Source: CAZVEV01 sp964625865
GTDB lineage: Bacteria; Planctomycetota; Phycisphaerae; SM23-33
Direction: 5' to 3'
Length of the DNA: 11,970 bases
Assembly: GCA_964625865.1 (NCBI GenBank)
Contig: CAZVEV010000188.1
Span: 1-11,970 of the forward strand
A model generated the notes under the pieces. It saw only the letters and a list, made by a program, of their open reading frames with translations, searched no databases and was not told where the DNA came from. Position 1 is the first letter of the stretch. Each line of letters opens with the position of its first letter. A program made the translations under genes and the position numbers. Below, piece by piece: positions 5,703 through 11,970 of the stretch.

Positions 5703-6779
5703 ATGAGCGAGAAACACCAGGACATCTGCCCGCCGGTGGCCGTGATGGAGTGGATCGGCGGGGCCGCCGACGGGTACCTGCGGCTGCTCGACCAGACGCG
5801 GCTGCCCAACGAGACGACCTACCTCGAATGTCGCGACGCCGAGGCGGTCTGGGAGGCGATCAAGCGTCTGAGCGTCCGCGGGGCCCCGGCGATCGGGGTG
5901 GCCGGCGCGTACGGCATGGTGGTGGCGGCACAGGCCATCGGCGAGGGCAGCGACGCGATGGCGGGTATCGCGGCGGCCGCGGAATACCTCGCCGGTTCGC
6001 GACCGACCGCGGTGAATCTCAACTGGGCCGTCCAGCGCGTGTTAGTACGGGCCCAGCAGACTGCGAGCAACGTCTTTGACGACATCCGCGATGCGATGCT
6101 TGACGAGGCCCGCAGGATCCACGCCGAAGACGCCGGGCTGTGCCTGGCCATCGGGCGACACGCCGCCGACCTGATCGCTCCCTGTAAGGGCGTTCTGACG
6201 CACTGCAACGCGGGGGCGTTGGCGACCGCGGGCATCGGAACAGCCATCGCGGGGATGTACGTCGCCCACGCCCGCGGCGCGGCGTTTACGGTCTACTGCG
6301 ACGAGACCCGCCCGCTGCTTCAGGGCAGCCGCCTGACCGCGTGGGAACTGGGCCAGAGCGGTATCGACGCGGTGGTGATCACCGACTCGATGGCTGCCCA
6401 GGTGATGAAAGACGGGCTGGTGCAGATGGTCATTGTTGGCGCCGACCGGATCGCGGCCAACGGCGACGCGGCGAACAAGATCGGCACGTACGGGCTGGCC
6501 ATCGCCGCCGCCCATCACGGGATCCCGTTCTACGTCGCGGCGCCGTACAGCACGTTCGACCTGTCACTGAGTGACGGCAGGGGCATTCCCATCGAGCAGC
6601 GCGGCGCCGAGGAGATCACCAACGGCTTCGGCCGCCGCACCGCCCCCCAGGGCGTCAAGACATACTGTCCGGCGTTCGACGTGACGCCCGCCGAACTGGT
6701 CAAGGCGATCATCACCGACCGCGGCATCATCGAACCGGTCACCGCCGAAACCGTCCGAGAAGTTATCCTGCATCCGTAG
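5703..6779 (+). CDS. mtnA: Methylthioribose-1-phosphate isomerase
   Basis: A 358-residue cytoplasmic enzyme of the methionine salvage pathway that isomerises the aldose 5-methylthioribose 1-phosphate to the ketose 5-methylthioribulose 1-phosphate. It belongs to the eIF2B-alpha-related family and has the normal length. Diagnostic segments are DQTRLPNETTY (30-40), SVRGAPAIGVAGAYG (57-71), THCNAGALATAG (166-177) with the catalytic cysteine C168, DETRPLLQGSRLTAWEL (200-216), GADRIAANGDAANKIGTY (246-263) with the catalytic aspartate D248, and YVAAPYSTFD (277-286). All are intact, so the enzyme should be active. The ATG at 5703 is preferred to the GTG at 5694, which adds only three residues. No other methionine-salvage gene is present in the window, so the pathway must be scattered. 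The downstream ATPase gene follows 138 bases later on the same strand, with its own possible promoter. Confidence 0.96.
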   Translation: MSEKHQDICPPVAVMEWIGGAADGYLRLLDQTRLPNETTYLECRDAEAVWEAIKRLSVRGAPAIGVAGAYGMVVAAQAIGEGSDAMAGIAAAAEYLAGSRPTAVNLNWAVQRVLVRAQQTASNVFDDIRDAMLDEARRIHAEDAGLCLAIGRHAADLIAPCKGVLTHCNAGALATAGIGTAIAGMYVAHARGAAFTVYCDETRPLLQGSRLTAWELGQSGIDAVVITDSMAAQVMKDGLVQMVIVGADRIAANGDAANKIGTYGLAIAAAHHGIPFYVAAPYSTFDLSLSDGRGIPIEQRGAEEITNGFGRRTAPQGVKTYCPAFDVTPAELVKAIITDRGIIEPVTAETVREVILHP

Positions 6780-6799
6780 CTTCAATCGTCGGATCGTCC

Positions 6800-6828
6800 T
6801 TGTCGGCGCGGGAGATTGGTCATAAGAT
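6800..6828 (+). promoter_or_regulatory. Possible sigma-70-type promoter for the ATPase/TOPRIM cassette
   Basis: TTGTCG (6800-6805) and TAAGAT (6823-6828) are separated by 17 bases, each matching four of six consensus positions. They lie in a locally AT-richer stretch about 90 bases before the ATPase start. The position fits an independent transcript for the cassette, but the match is modest. Confidence 0.35.
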
Positions 6829-6839
6829 AGTGTGTCGGG

Positions 6840-6874
6840 TGGGGCGCTCAGCGAAGCAAGGCGTCAGTGCCCCA
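6840..6874 (+). promoter_or_regulatory. Leader hairpin upstream of the ATPase gene
   Basis: TGGGGCGCT (6840-6848) pairs with AGTGCCCCA (6866-6874): nine base pairs including one G-T pair, around a 17-base loop. It lies 12 bases downstream of the possible -10 element and 43 bases before the ATG, so it would be part of the 5' leader. It might limit expression of a toxic cassette, act as an operator palindrome, or be the mtnA transcript end. No T-run follows, which argues against an intrinsic terminator. Confidence 0.4.
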
Positions 6875-6917
6875 TGCGGGCACGTGGCAATGATGGGTGC
6901 GGATAGGTCTCGAAGAC

Positions 6918-8432
6918 ATGTTGACTCGACTGAAAGTATCCGGCTTCAAGAACCTCGTTGACGTGGACGTCCGCTTCGGCCCGTTCACGTGTATCGCGGG
7001 CGCCAACGGAACGGGCAAGTCGAACCTGTTCGATGCTGTTCATTTCCTGAGCCTGTTGGCCGATCGTCCGCTGCTTGAGGCCGCCATGCACGTGCGGGAT
7101 GCGCGAGGCAAGGCCGGGGACGTTCGCGGCCTGTTTCATCGGGTTGGTGACACTTACGACGACGAGATGTCGTTTGAAGCCGAGATGATCGTCCCCAAGC
7201 AAGGTGCCGACGACCTCGGACAGATTGCCAAGGCAACGACGACCTTTCTGAAGTACTCATTGCGGCTAGCCTACAGAGGAAACAGCGGACGGTTGGGTTC
7301 CGGCGTGCTGCAAATCCTTGAAGAGGATCTGACGTACATCAAGCTGGGCGATGTGCCGAAGCACCTGCGGTTCTCCCATCACGCACGGAAGTGGCGGGGA
7401 TCAATTCTCGTGCCCGGTGCCAGGCGAACGGCGCCCTTCATTTCAACGGATGAGAACAAAGGGGGGGGCGGCATGATCCTGTTGCACCAGGATGGAGGCA
7501 GCCGCGGACGACAACTGCGCCTCCCGGCCGACACCTTGCCACGAACGGTGGTCTCCACCGCAAATGCCGCGGAAAGCCCCACTGCAACGCTGGCTCGGCT
7601 TGAGATGCGGTCATGGCAAATGCTCCAGCTCGAGCCGTCCTGTCTTCGCCGATCAGACAGCTTCACATCGCCCACAAGCCTGGGTTCTGACGGGGCGAAC
7701 CTCGCGGCAACACTCTATCACCTTGCCGAGTCTGGCCAAGGTGCCGATCAGCAACGGCACCGTGGGCACATCTACACTGAGGTGGCCAACCGCGTTTCGC
7801 AGCTAATCGACGATGTCTGGGATGTATCGGTCGACCGTGACGAGAAACGTGAGTTACTGACGCTGCGAGTGGGCGATCGCAATGGGACGATGTATCCAGC
7901 CATGTCGCTGTCCGACGGGACTCTGCGGTTCATTGCACTGGCGGTGTTGGAGTTGGATCCCGAGTCCAAGGGGGTGATCTGCCTCGAAGAACCGGAGAAC
8001 GGAATCCACCCCAGACGGATCCCGGCGATTCTCACGCTCTTGCAGGACATCACTACCGATCCGGATGAGAGTATTGGCCCCGATAACCCTCTGAGACAGG
8101 TCATAATCAATACGCATTCTCCCGGTGTTGTGGGGCAAGTTCCCGAAGAGAGTTTGTTGGTCTGCGAAGAGTGCGAAATGGTGCGGGGAGAGCAGCGGTT
8201 CAAAAGGGCGTGTTTCAGTTGTCTGCCCGAATCATGGCGGGCCAAATCACCGTGCAACACGCCTACTGTGTCCAAGGGGCGGCTCTTGGCCTATCTGAAT
8301 CCGACACCGCCGCTGGAGGCAGGGGACCGTGCTGATGAACAAAAGCAGCCGAAGTGCAAGAGCGGGAAACGGCGCGTTGCAGACAGGACGGACCTGCAAC
8401 TCTACCTCCCAGGTATGGCCCCCCGGTCATGA
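6918..8432 (+). CDS. AAA/OLD-type ABC-like ATPase, probable defence-system ATPase
   Basis: A 504-residue cytoplasmic ATPase related to the RecF/SMC/OLD class of ABC-like ATPases. It opens with a RecF-like strand (LTRLKVSGFKNLVDVDVRFG) and Walker A GANGTGKS (28-35). The ABC-type signature is MSLSDGTLRFIAL (329-341), Walker B is GVICLEEPENGIHP (352-365) with E357/E358 as catalytic glutamates, and the switch histidine is in INTHSP (397-402). No long Rad50-like coiled coil or zinc hook interrupts it. The tail carries CEEC (416-419) and CFSC (432-435), which could form a small zinc knuckle, and ends in a basic linker. The ATG at 6918 is preferred to a GTG at 6897 because the domain begins there. 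Its stop overlaps the start of the DUF4276-like gene (ATGA), pointing to translational coupling and a joint complex. Third codon positions look less GC-biased than in mtnA or the sigma operon, consistent with horizontal acquisition. Defence function is inferred, not shown. Confidence 0.88.
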   Translation: MLTRLKVSGFKNLVDVDVRFGPFTCIAGANGTGKSNLFDAVHFLSLLADRPLLEAAMHVRDARGKAGDVRGLFHRVGDTYDDEMSFEAEMIVPKQGADDLGQIAKATTTFLKYSLRLAYRGNSGRLGSGVLQILEEDLTYIKLGDVPKHLRFSHHARKWRGSILVPGARRTAPFISTDENKGGGGMILLHQDGGSRGRQLRLPADTLPRTVVSTANAAESPTATLARLEMRSWQMLQLEPSCLRRSDSFTSPTSLGSDGANLAATLYHLAESGQGADQQRHRGHIYTEVANRVSQLIDDVWDVSVDRDEKRELLTLRVGDRNGTMYPAMSLSDGTLRFIALAVLELDPESKGVICLEEPENGIHPRRIPAILTLLQDITTDPDESIGPDNPLRQVIINTHSPGVVGQVPEESLLVCEECEMVRGEQRFKRACFSCLPESWRAKSPCNTPTVSKGRLLAYLNPTPPLEAGDRADEQKQPKCKSGKRRVADRTDLQLYLPGMAPRS

Positions 8433-9073
8433 TGCAACTTCGATATACTCTGCTTGCCGAGGGCGGCTCGGATCGGACGCTCATACCGATACTGAACTGG
8501 CTGCTGCGGGAACATCTGCCAAGAGTGGCAATCATCGATCAGTGGGCTGACTTCTGGCAGGTGGCACCACCTCGGCGAGACCTCTGCAGGGAGATAGACC
8601 TTGCTTCGGATCTGTATCCCTGCGAATTGCTGTTCGTACATCGTGACGCGGATCGCAGTCCTCGCGCGGACCGTGTTGCGGAGATCGAAGATGCACGTGG
8701 GCGGAGTACATGCCCTGACCTTCCGGGTATCTGCGTCGTTCCCGTCAGGATGACCGAAGCATGGCTTCTCTTTGATGAATCTGCGATTCGTCGTGCGGCA
8801 GGGAATCCGAACGGACAGGTGGCACTGCAACTCCCCGCATCGGTCGAGAGCATTCCGAATCCCAAACGGGTACTGCACGAACAGCTCGTGCGGGCGAGCC
8901 AACTGACGGGACGGCGCCGCAAGAGGTCCCGTCCCCATGAGGCCGCGTTCCACGTTTCGAGGGGTATACGCGATTTCTCGCCTCTGCGCGGTCTGACGGC
9001 ATTTGCGGCGATGGAGGCTGACGTACGTCATTTGATTCAGGACAAGGGATGGGCCGAGCAGGAAGAAGACTGA
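8429..9073 (+). CDS. DUF4276-like TOPRIM-related protein, partner of the ATPase
   Basis: A 214-residue protein that looks like the DUF4276 family, related to the TOPRIM domains of OLD nucleases. Three motifs are visible: LLAEGGSDRTLIPIL (8-22), with E11 as the TOPRIM glutamate; LLFVHRDADRSPRAD (67-81), with the D73/D75 acidic pair that would bind metal; and VVPVRMTEAWLLFD (103-116), with E110 and W112. This matches a metal-dependent nuclease or nucleotidyl-transfer centre. The C-terminal half is strongly basic around 161-168 (GRRRKRSR), suitable for nucleic-acid binding. The start at 8429 overlaps the ATPase stop by four bases (ATGA); a second ATG follows at once at 8432, and a longer frame from 8354 lies within the ATPase gene and adds no motif. 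Two-gene ATPase/TOPRIM cassettes include PARIS (AriA/AriB) and AbiL. In those systems the ATPase senses invasion and the TOPRIM protein is the toxic effector; by analogy the same is proposed here. Family assignment is from motif memory. Confidence 0.8.
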   Translation: MMQLRYTLLAEGGSDRTLIPILNWLLREHLPRVAIIDQWADFWQVAPPRRDLCREIDLASDLYPCELLFVHRDADRSPRADRVAEIEDARGRSTCPDLPGICVVPVRMTEAWLLFDESAIRRAAGNPNGQVALQLPASVESIPNPKRVLHEQLVRASQLTGRRRKRSRPHEAAFHVSRGIRDFSPLRGLTAFAAMEADVRHLIQDKGWAEQEED

Positions 9074-9132
9074 GCGCAGGGGGTTGACGCGGGGGCGGCA
9101 GCGCGGCACCATTGGCCTTGCTTGGGGAGCAC

Positions 9133-9687
9133 GTGAAGATAGACGAACAGAAACTCGTGGCGCGGTGTCTGGCGGGCAAGAAGTCGGCCCAGGAGACGCT
9201 GCACGGCCTGCATGCGTGGCGGGTGACGGCGTACTTCAGGCGGTGCGGGTTCTCGGCCGACCAGGCCGACGACCTGTCGCAGGAGACGTTCATGCGGGCG
9301 TTCAAGTCGCTGGCGAACTTCGATGCCCAGCGCGGCCGCGTGCGGTACTGGCTGGGCGCGATCGCGAAGAACGTCGCGCGCAAGGTCTGGGCCAATCCCT
9401 CCGGGCCGGTCGACTTCGATCCGGAACTTGCCGAGGAGATGTTCGCCGCCCCGGCTGACGCCCTCGACTCGCCCGAGGTCCGCGAAGAGGTCGACGCCGT
9501 GCGCGATTGCGTTGACCATTTGCCCGAAGAGTTGGCGCGGATCGTGCGGCTTCGTTACGTGTCGGCCGGCACGACGCGCGGGATCGCGTCGGCGGTCGAA
9601 CTGCCCGAGGCGACGGTCCGCCTGCGACTGACCGAAGCCATCGGCCTGCTCGAACGGTGTCTGAAACTCAAAGGTGTGCTGGAATAG
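9133..9687 (+). CDS. ECF-type RNA polymerase sigma factor
   Basis: A 184-residue extracytoplasmic-function sigma factor with regions 2 and 4 only. Region 2 runs from about residue 8 to 85 and holds the core-binding and -10-recognition helices, including ADQADDLSQETFMRAFKSL and YWLGAIAKNVARKVW. A short acidic linker follows. Region 4 (about 118-178) begins at VRDCVDHLPEELARIVRLRY and contains a helix-turn-helix, IASAVELPEATVRLRLTEAI, that would read the -35 element. The GTG at 9133 is chosen because GGGGAG lies three bases upstream and the reading MKIDEQKLVARCLAG matches typical ECF openings; a TTG at 9112 is possible. The next gene, 56 bases downstream, encodes a one-pass membrane protein in the usual anti-sigma position. 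No zinc-binding anti-sigma motif is present there, so regulation differs from the RseA or ZAS type. The group within the ECF classification cannot be stated from this reading. Confidence 0.92.
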   Translation: MKIDEQKLVARCLAGKKSAQETLHGLHAWRVTAYFRRCGFSADQADDLSQETFMRAFKSLANFDAQRGRVRYWLGAIAKNVARKVWANPSGPVDFDPELAEEMFAAPADALDSPEVREEVDAVRDCVDHLPEELARIVRLRYVSAGTTRGIASAVELPEATVRLRLTEAIGLLERCLKLKGVLE

Positions 9688-9743
9688 ACTCCGCGGCGAT
9701 TGTGCGCAAAGCCCGCCCGGCAGGCCTATAGGATAGCGGAAAG

Positions 9744-10850
9744 ATGAACGAGACACCTGACAACACCGACCCGCGGCTCGAAGAACTGCTGCGACAGTGG
9801 GGCGCCGACGAAGCCGGCGCCGCCGCGCGGGAGCACCTGGCGCCCAAGACGGCGCCGGGGCCTTCGTGGCAGACGGTCGCGCTGCGCTGGGCGCCGGCTG
9901 CCGCGGCGGCCGTGCTGTTCCTCGCCGCCGGTACGCTGTTCCTGACGTGGCACATCCACGGCGCCAGCCCGGCCGACGGGGAGGCCGGGGCCGAGGCGCA
10001 ACTGCAAGCTCCAAGTATGCCCGCCGCTCCAACGGCCGCCGACCTCCAGGACGACATCCGCAAGCTCGCCACCGAAAACGCCAAGCTCAAGATGGAGCGT
10101 GACGACCTGAAGGAGTCCCTGCTGCGGGCCGACGGGCAGCGGGTGGCCGTCCTGTCCGGCCACAAGGCAGAACTGGACAAGCTGACCGCGCAGATCACCG
10201 AGCAGAAGGTGTCCATCGCCACCGCCGTCGATGCAGCCAGGAAGGCCCAACTCGCCGCCGAGGCCAGGCAGACCGAACTGACCGCCGCCACCGCTGCGCG
10301 CGACAAGGCGCTGGCGGACCTCAAGGCGTCGGGACAGGAGGTCAAACGCTGGAAGGACACGGTGGCCGATCTGACGCGGCGCGAGGCGAAGCTGAAGGCC
10401 GAGTACGCCACGGCGGCCGCCGCGATGGCCGACGCCAACGAGAAGGTCTCCACCGAACTGGCCGCCGCGAGGAAGCAGAACGAGTTGATGCGCGAGCGGT
10501 TCGGGAAGCTCTACTTGGCGGTGGGGGCCCCGGGCCAGACGGGCCTGGCCGCCCGCAAGACCACCGCCCGGCGCATGCGGCTGGCCCAGCGCGGGGCCGC
10601 CCTGCGACGCAAGTGCGACAACGACGAGATCAAGGACCTGCTCGACCGGCTGGACGTGGCCCTGACGCGGCTGGAGATGCTCGACCCGGCCGACGCCCCG
10701 GCCGTGGCGCGGTTCAAGGCCCTGGTTTCCAAGGCCGCCCTCGAAGCGCGAATGGACCGCGTGCTCGCCGCCGGGCCGACGCAACCCGGGCTGGCCGAGT
10801 GGCTCCGCGAGACCCGAATGATCCTGGCGGGAGTTGACCATGTCAGCTAG
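9744..10850 (+). CDS. One-pass membrane protein with long periplasmic coiled coil, possible atypical anti-sigma factor
   Basis: A 368-residue protein whose family I cannot name. The N-terminal 45 residues are hydrophilic and probably cytoplasmic (PRLEELLRQWG at 10-20 could be a short sigma-binding helix). One membrane helix follows at about 49-71 (WAPAAAAAVLFLAAGTLFLTWHI). The periplasmic part opens with an Ala/Pro-rich linker and then a long heptad-rich coiled coil from about 97 to 255 (for example LATENAKLKMERDDLKESLL, and several Glu/Lys/Ala repeats). The last hundred residues form a basic helical domain (TTARRMRLAQRGAALRRK) ending near the stop. Topology and position right after an ECF sigma gene suggest an anti-sigma or sensor role: the short inner tail would hold sigma and the coiled coil would sense envelope state. 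No cysteine-zinc motif or classical anti-sigma domain is visible. Its end overlaps the lipoprotein gene start by 11 bases, so the two are cotranslated. Confidence 0.8.
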   Translation: MNETPDNTDPRLEELLRQWGADEAGAAAREHLAPKTAPGPSWQTVALRWAPAAAAAVLFLAAGTLFLTWHIHGASPADGEAGAEAQLQAPSMPAAPTAADLQDDIRKLATENAKLKMERDDLKESLLRADGQRVAVLSGHKAELDKLTAQITEQKVSIATAVDAARKAQLAAEARQTELTAATAARDKALADLKASGQEVKRWKDTVADLTRREAKLKAEYATAAAAMADANEKVSTELAAARKQNELMRERFGKLYLAVGAPGQTGLAARKTTARRMRLAQRGAALRRKCDNDEIKDLLDRLDVALTRLEMLDPADAPAVARFKALVSKAALEARMDRVLAAGPTQPGLAEWLRETRMILAGVDHVS

Positions 10851-11262
10851 AACACTCCTCTGGACGATTGTCGCGATCATGCTGGCCGGCTGCGGCGCCA
10901 TGCCCCTTCCCGCCGACCGCACAGGCGACACCCGGCACCACGTCGAGGGCGCCCCGCAAGCCACCGGAGAGCTGCTCGATGACTACATCCACGCGATGGA
11001 CCTTGTCGACCAGGCCCGCTTCGCCGAGGCCCTGGCTGAACTGACCGAGATCGAGCCCCTGCTGGCCGGCGTGGGCGACCGCCCGCGGGCGGCGTCCGCC
11101 CTGTTCTGGCGAGGCTTCTGCGAGGAAAAGCTGTCCCGCCCCAACCAGGCCGCCGCCCGATACCGCGGCGTCCTGGAGGTCTATTCCGACACGAAAGCCG
11201 CCGACCTCGCCCGCCACCGCCTGGCCGCCCTCGAAGCCGCCACGCCCTCATCGACCCCCTGA
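10840..11262 (+). CDS. Small TPR-like lipoprotein
   Basis: A 140-residue predicted lipoprotein. The signal peptide (1-17) ends in the lipobox LAGC, with C18 as the lipidated residue. After a short flexible linker the mature part consists of paired helices of tetratricopeptide type: LLDDYIHAMDLVDQARFAEALAELTEIEPLL, then ASALFWRGFCEEKLSRPNQA, then AARYRGVLEVYSDTKAADLARHRLAAL. The F-W-R-G-x-C-x-E-K-L and A-A-x-x-Y-x-x-V-L-x-x-Y-P/S spacings recall YbgF/BamD-like repeats that hold protein partners at the envelope. The ATG at 10840 is chosen because GGGAG lies six bases upstream; a TTG at 10834 is in frame. The start lies inside the 3' end of the coiled-coil membrane protein gene, so both products are probably made in fixed proportion and may interact in the periplasm as part of the signal path to the ECF sigma factor. 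Confidence 0.85.
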   Translation: MSARTLLWTIVAIMLAGCGAMPLPADRTGDTRHHVEGAPQATGELLDDYIHAMDLVDQARFAEALAELTEIEPLLAGVGDRPRAASALFWRGFCEEKLSRPNQAAARYRGVLEVYSDTKAADLARHRLAALEAATPSSTP

Positions 11263-11298
11263 CCTCCCATTTCCGCCCCGCCCCTCTCCTGGTTCACA

Positions 11299-11431
11299 GA
11301 GGTTTACACTTTGCGGAGTAAACCCATGGGCGTCCAAAGGGCCGAGTGGAAGATAAGCTTTTAATATGAAATCGTTTAGCGCATATCCAGTCCTTGTCGG
11401 CGACCTTTACGACCTTTACAGCGTAAACCTC
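11299..11431. repeat. 133-base block bounded by imperfect inverted ends, possible MITE-like element
   Basis: The left end GAGGTTTACACTTT (from 11299) and the inverted right end GAGGTTTACGCTGT (from 11431) agree in 12 of 14 positions. Inside the left end a second short hairpin forms: GGTTTAC (11301-11307) with GTAAACC (11318-11324). The core is AT-richer than the genome around it. No target-site duplication is evident, so an inserted element is only a possibility; the pattern may also come from RNA structure. Confidence 0.35.
11402..11419. repeat. Tandem 9-base duplication
   Basis: GACCTTTAC occurs twice head to tail (11402-11410 and 11411-11419), followed after three bases by the inverted GTAAA. 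It is a local slippage product or part of the inverted-repeat block around it. Confidence 0.7.
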
Positions 11432-11461
11432 CGTCACCCCGGGCGACAGCGGGAGTGACGG
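11431..11461. repeat. Stable 10-base-pair hairpin
   Basis: CCGTCACCCC (11431-11440) pairs with GGG, a bulged A, and GTGACGG (11451-11461) around a ten-base loop. The outer ACCT/AGGT can pair further across a two-base bulge. No T-run follows on either strand, so it is recorded as a structured repeat and not as an intrinsic terminator. Confidence 0.6.
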
Positions 11462-11528
11462 TGAGGTATATATTGACATTGGCCCGGTCATTCTCGAGTG
11501 TTCTCCGTGGCGAAGGTTCAAGGTCGAG

Positions 11529-11570
11529 GGCTCGCCTCGCAGAAGCCTCGGCGAAGGCGGGTCGAAGGTC
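11529..11570 (+). repeat. 42-base inverted repeat, left copy
   Basis: This copy is identical, in reverse complement, to 11873-11914. It starts GGCTCGCCTCGCAG and ends GGCGGGTCGAAGGTC. It can also fold on itself: CGCCTCGC pairs with GCG and AGGCG around one bulged A. After the 42 identical bases the homology resumes following a three-base indel with AGTCAA. Confidence 0.9.
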
Positions 11571-11690
11571 AGTCAATTGTAGATTTACGATTGACGATTC
11601 TGGATTCTGCCCGGAAAGACGAAAGACGGCCGAAGGTCCAACGGAAGACAGTTGGTTGAAGGGTGAGGGTCACCGCCCCAGCGCGATCGG

Positions 11691-11713
11691 ACTGGCGGCT
11701 TGAGCCGGCCAGT
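11691..11713. repeat. Hairpin with TTGA tetraloop
   Basis: ACTGGC and GGC (11691-11699) pair with GCC, a bulged G, and GCCAGT (11704-11713) around the tetraloop TTGA. The stem has nine base pairs. It lies between the two 42-base inverted repeats. Confidence 0.6.
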
Positions 11714-11872
11714 TCTCCCGAGGGCCCGACGAAAAACTTTGTCAAATATCCCGATTTCCCCGCCCAAAATGCGCCCTTCGAACACCACTTGTCTTGTGAA
11801 GGGACGGTGTTTGGGCTGGTTGACTGGTTGAGTGGGTATTGGTTGCTGGTTCCCCTGGGGCCGTTGACTTTC

Positions 11873-11914
11873 GACCTTCGACCCGCCTTCGCCGAGGCTT
11901 CTGCGAGGCGAGCC
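11873..11914 (-). repeat. 42-base inverted repeat, right copy
   Basis: This is the exact reverse complement of 11529-11570, with 302 bases between the copies. The pairing would create a long stem if both were transcribed together. The exact match over 42 bases in otherwise drifting sequence means recent copying or conversion, as in a dispersed repeat family. Confidence 0.9.
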
Positions 11915-11970
11915 TCATGCTGCAATCCGAGTGCCGAACAGGATTGATGGTGTCCCCCGAATTCGAATTT

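Larger units (their letters stand above)
11263..11970. other. Long gene-free region rich in repeats and hairpins
   Basis: About 700 bases follow the sigma-factor operon without a credible gene. All open frames are short, and those covering the 42-base repeats encode the repeat itself (AEASA-type strings), not a protein family. The segment around 11345-11400 is AT-richer than its surroundings. The section at 11575-11600 and the one at 11810-11855 consist of short drifting repeats of GATT/TTGACGATT and GGTTGACTGG type. These are typical of decayed or replicating intergenic repeats. No clear intrinsic terminator for the operon was found. The right end finishes in the palindrome AATTCGAATT (11960-11969). 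Confidence 0.6.

Noticed and set aside
9037..10964. Long minus-strand frames of 331 and 412 residues opposite the sigma-factor operon
   Set aside because: They are antisense to recognisable sigma, coiled-coil and lipoprotein genes, and are open only because of high GC at third positions.
11455..11947. Small open frames of 66 to 118 residues on both strands in the right-end spacer
   Set aside because: They run through the inverted repeats and drifting short repeats, giving repeat-encoded AEASA strings and no ribosome binding sites or family similarity.
11940..11970. Right-edge sequence GTGTCCCCCGAATTC as the border of a transposon
   Set aside because: It recalls sequence next to REP-associated transposases, but only about 30 bases are visible and no transposase reading frame enters the window.

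Overview
The window looks like a piece of a GC-rich, free-living bacterial genome, most likely a planctomycete of the Phycisphaerae type. This is inferred from gene content and style: a GH16 polysaccharidase lipoprotein, a membrane-anchored ceramidase-family hydrolase, CsrA, an ECF sigma factor followed by a one-pass membrane coiled-coil protein, weak or absent Shine-Dalgarno sites at several starts, and long non-coding spacers carrying repeats. No rRNA, tRNA, CRISPR array or recognisable transposase gene was found.

Left part (1-5642, all minus strand). A GH16 glycoside hydrolase with a lipoprotein signal loses its C-terminal strands close to the window edge. Upstream of it lie an aminoglycoside/choline-kinase-fold phosphotransferase and a GNAT acetyltransferase, tightly packed. 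Next come an unrecognised protein with several CxxC pairs, a spacer of about 380 bases with strong G/C strand asymmetry, csrA, and a neutral/alkaline ceramidase-family protein.

Middle (5703-9073, plus strand). mtnA (methylthioribose-1-phosphate isomerase) is divergent from the ceramidase-family gene. It is followed by a two-gene cassette with a possible promoter of its own: an OLD/AAA-type ABC-like ATPase and a DUF4276-like TOPRIM-related protein, joined by an ATGA stop/start overlap. This ATPase plus TOPRIM pair is the strongest candidate for an undescribed or poorly described system, probably anti-phage or anti-plasmid defence by analogy with OLD, PARIS and AbiL.

Right part (9133-11262, plus strand). 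An ECF sigma factor, a one-pass membrane protein with a long periplasmic coiled coil, and a small TPR-like lipoprotein form a compact operon. It probably couples an envelope signal to transcription, with the membrane protein in the position normally taken by an anti-sigma factor.

Right end (11263-11970). About 700 bases without a credible gene. They hold a perfect 42-base inverted repeat about 300 bases apart, several strong hairpins, a tandem 9-base duplication and an AT-richer segment. This looks like a landing zone for dispersed repeats.
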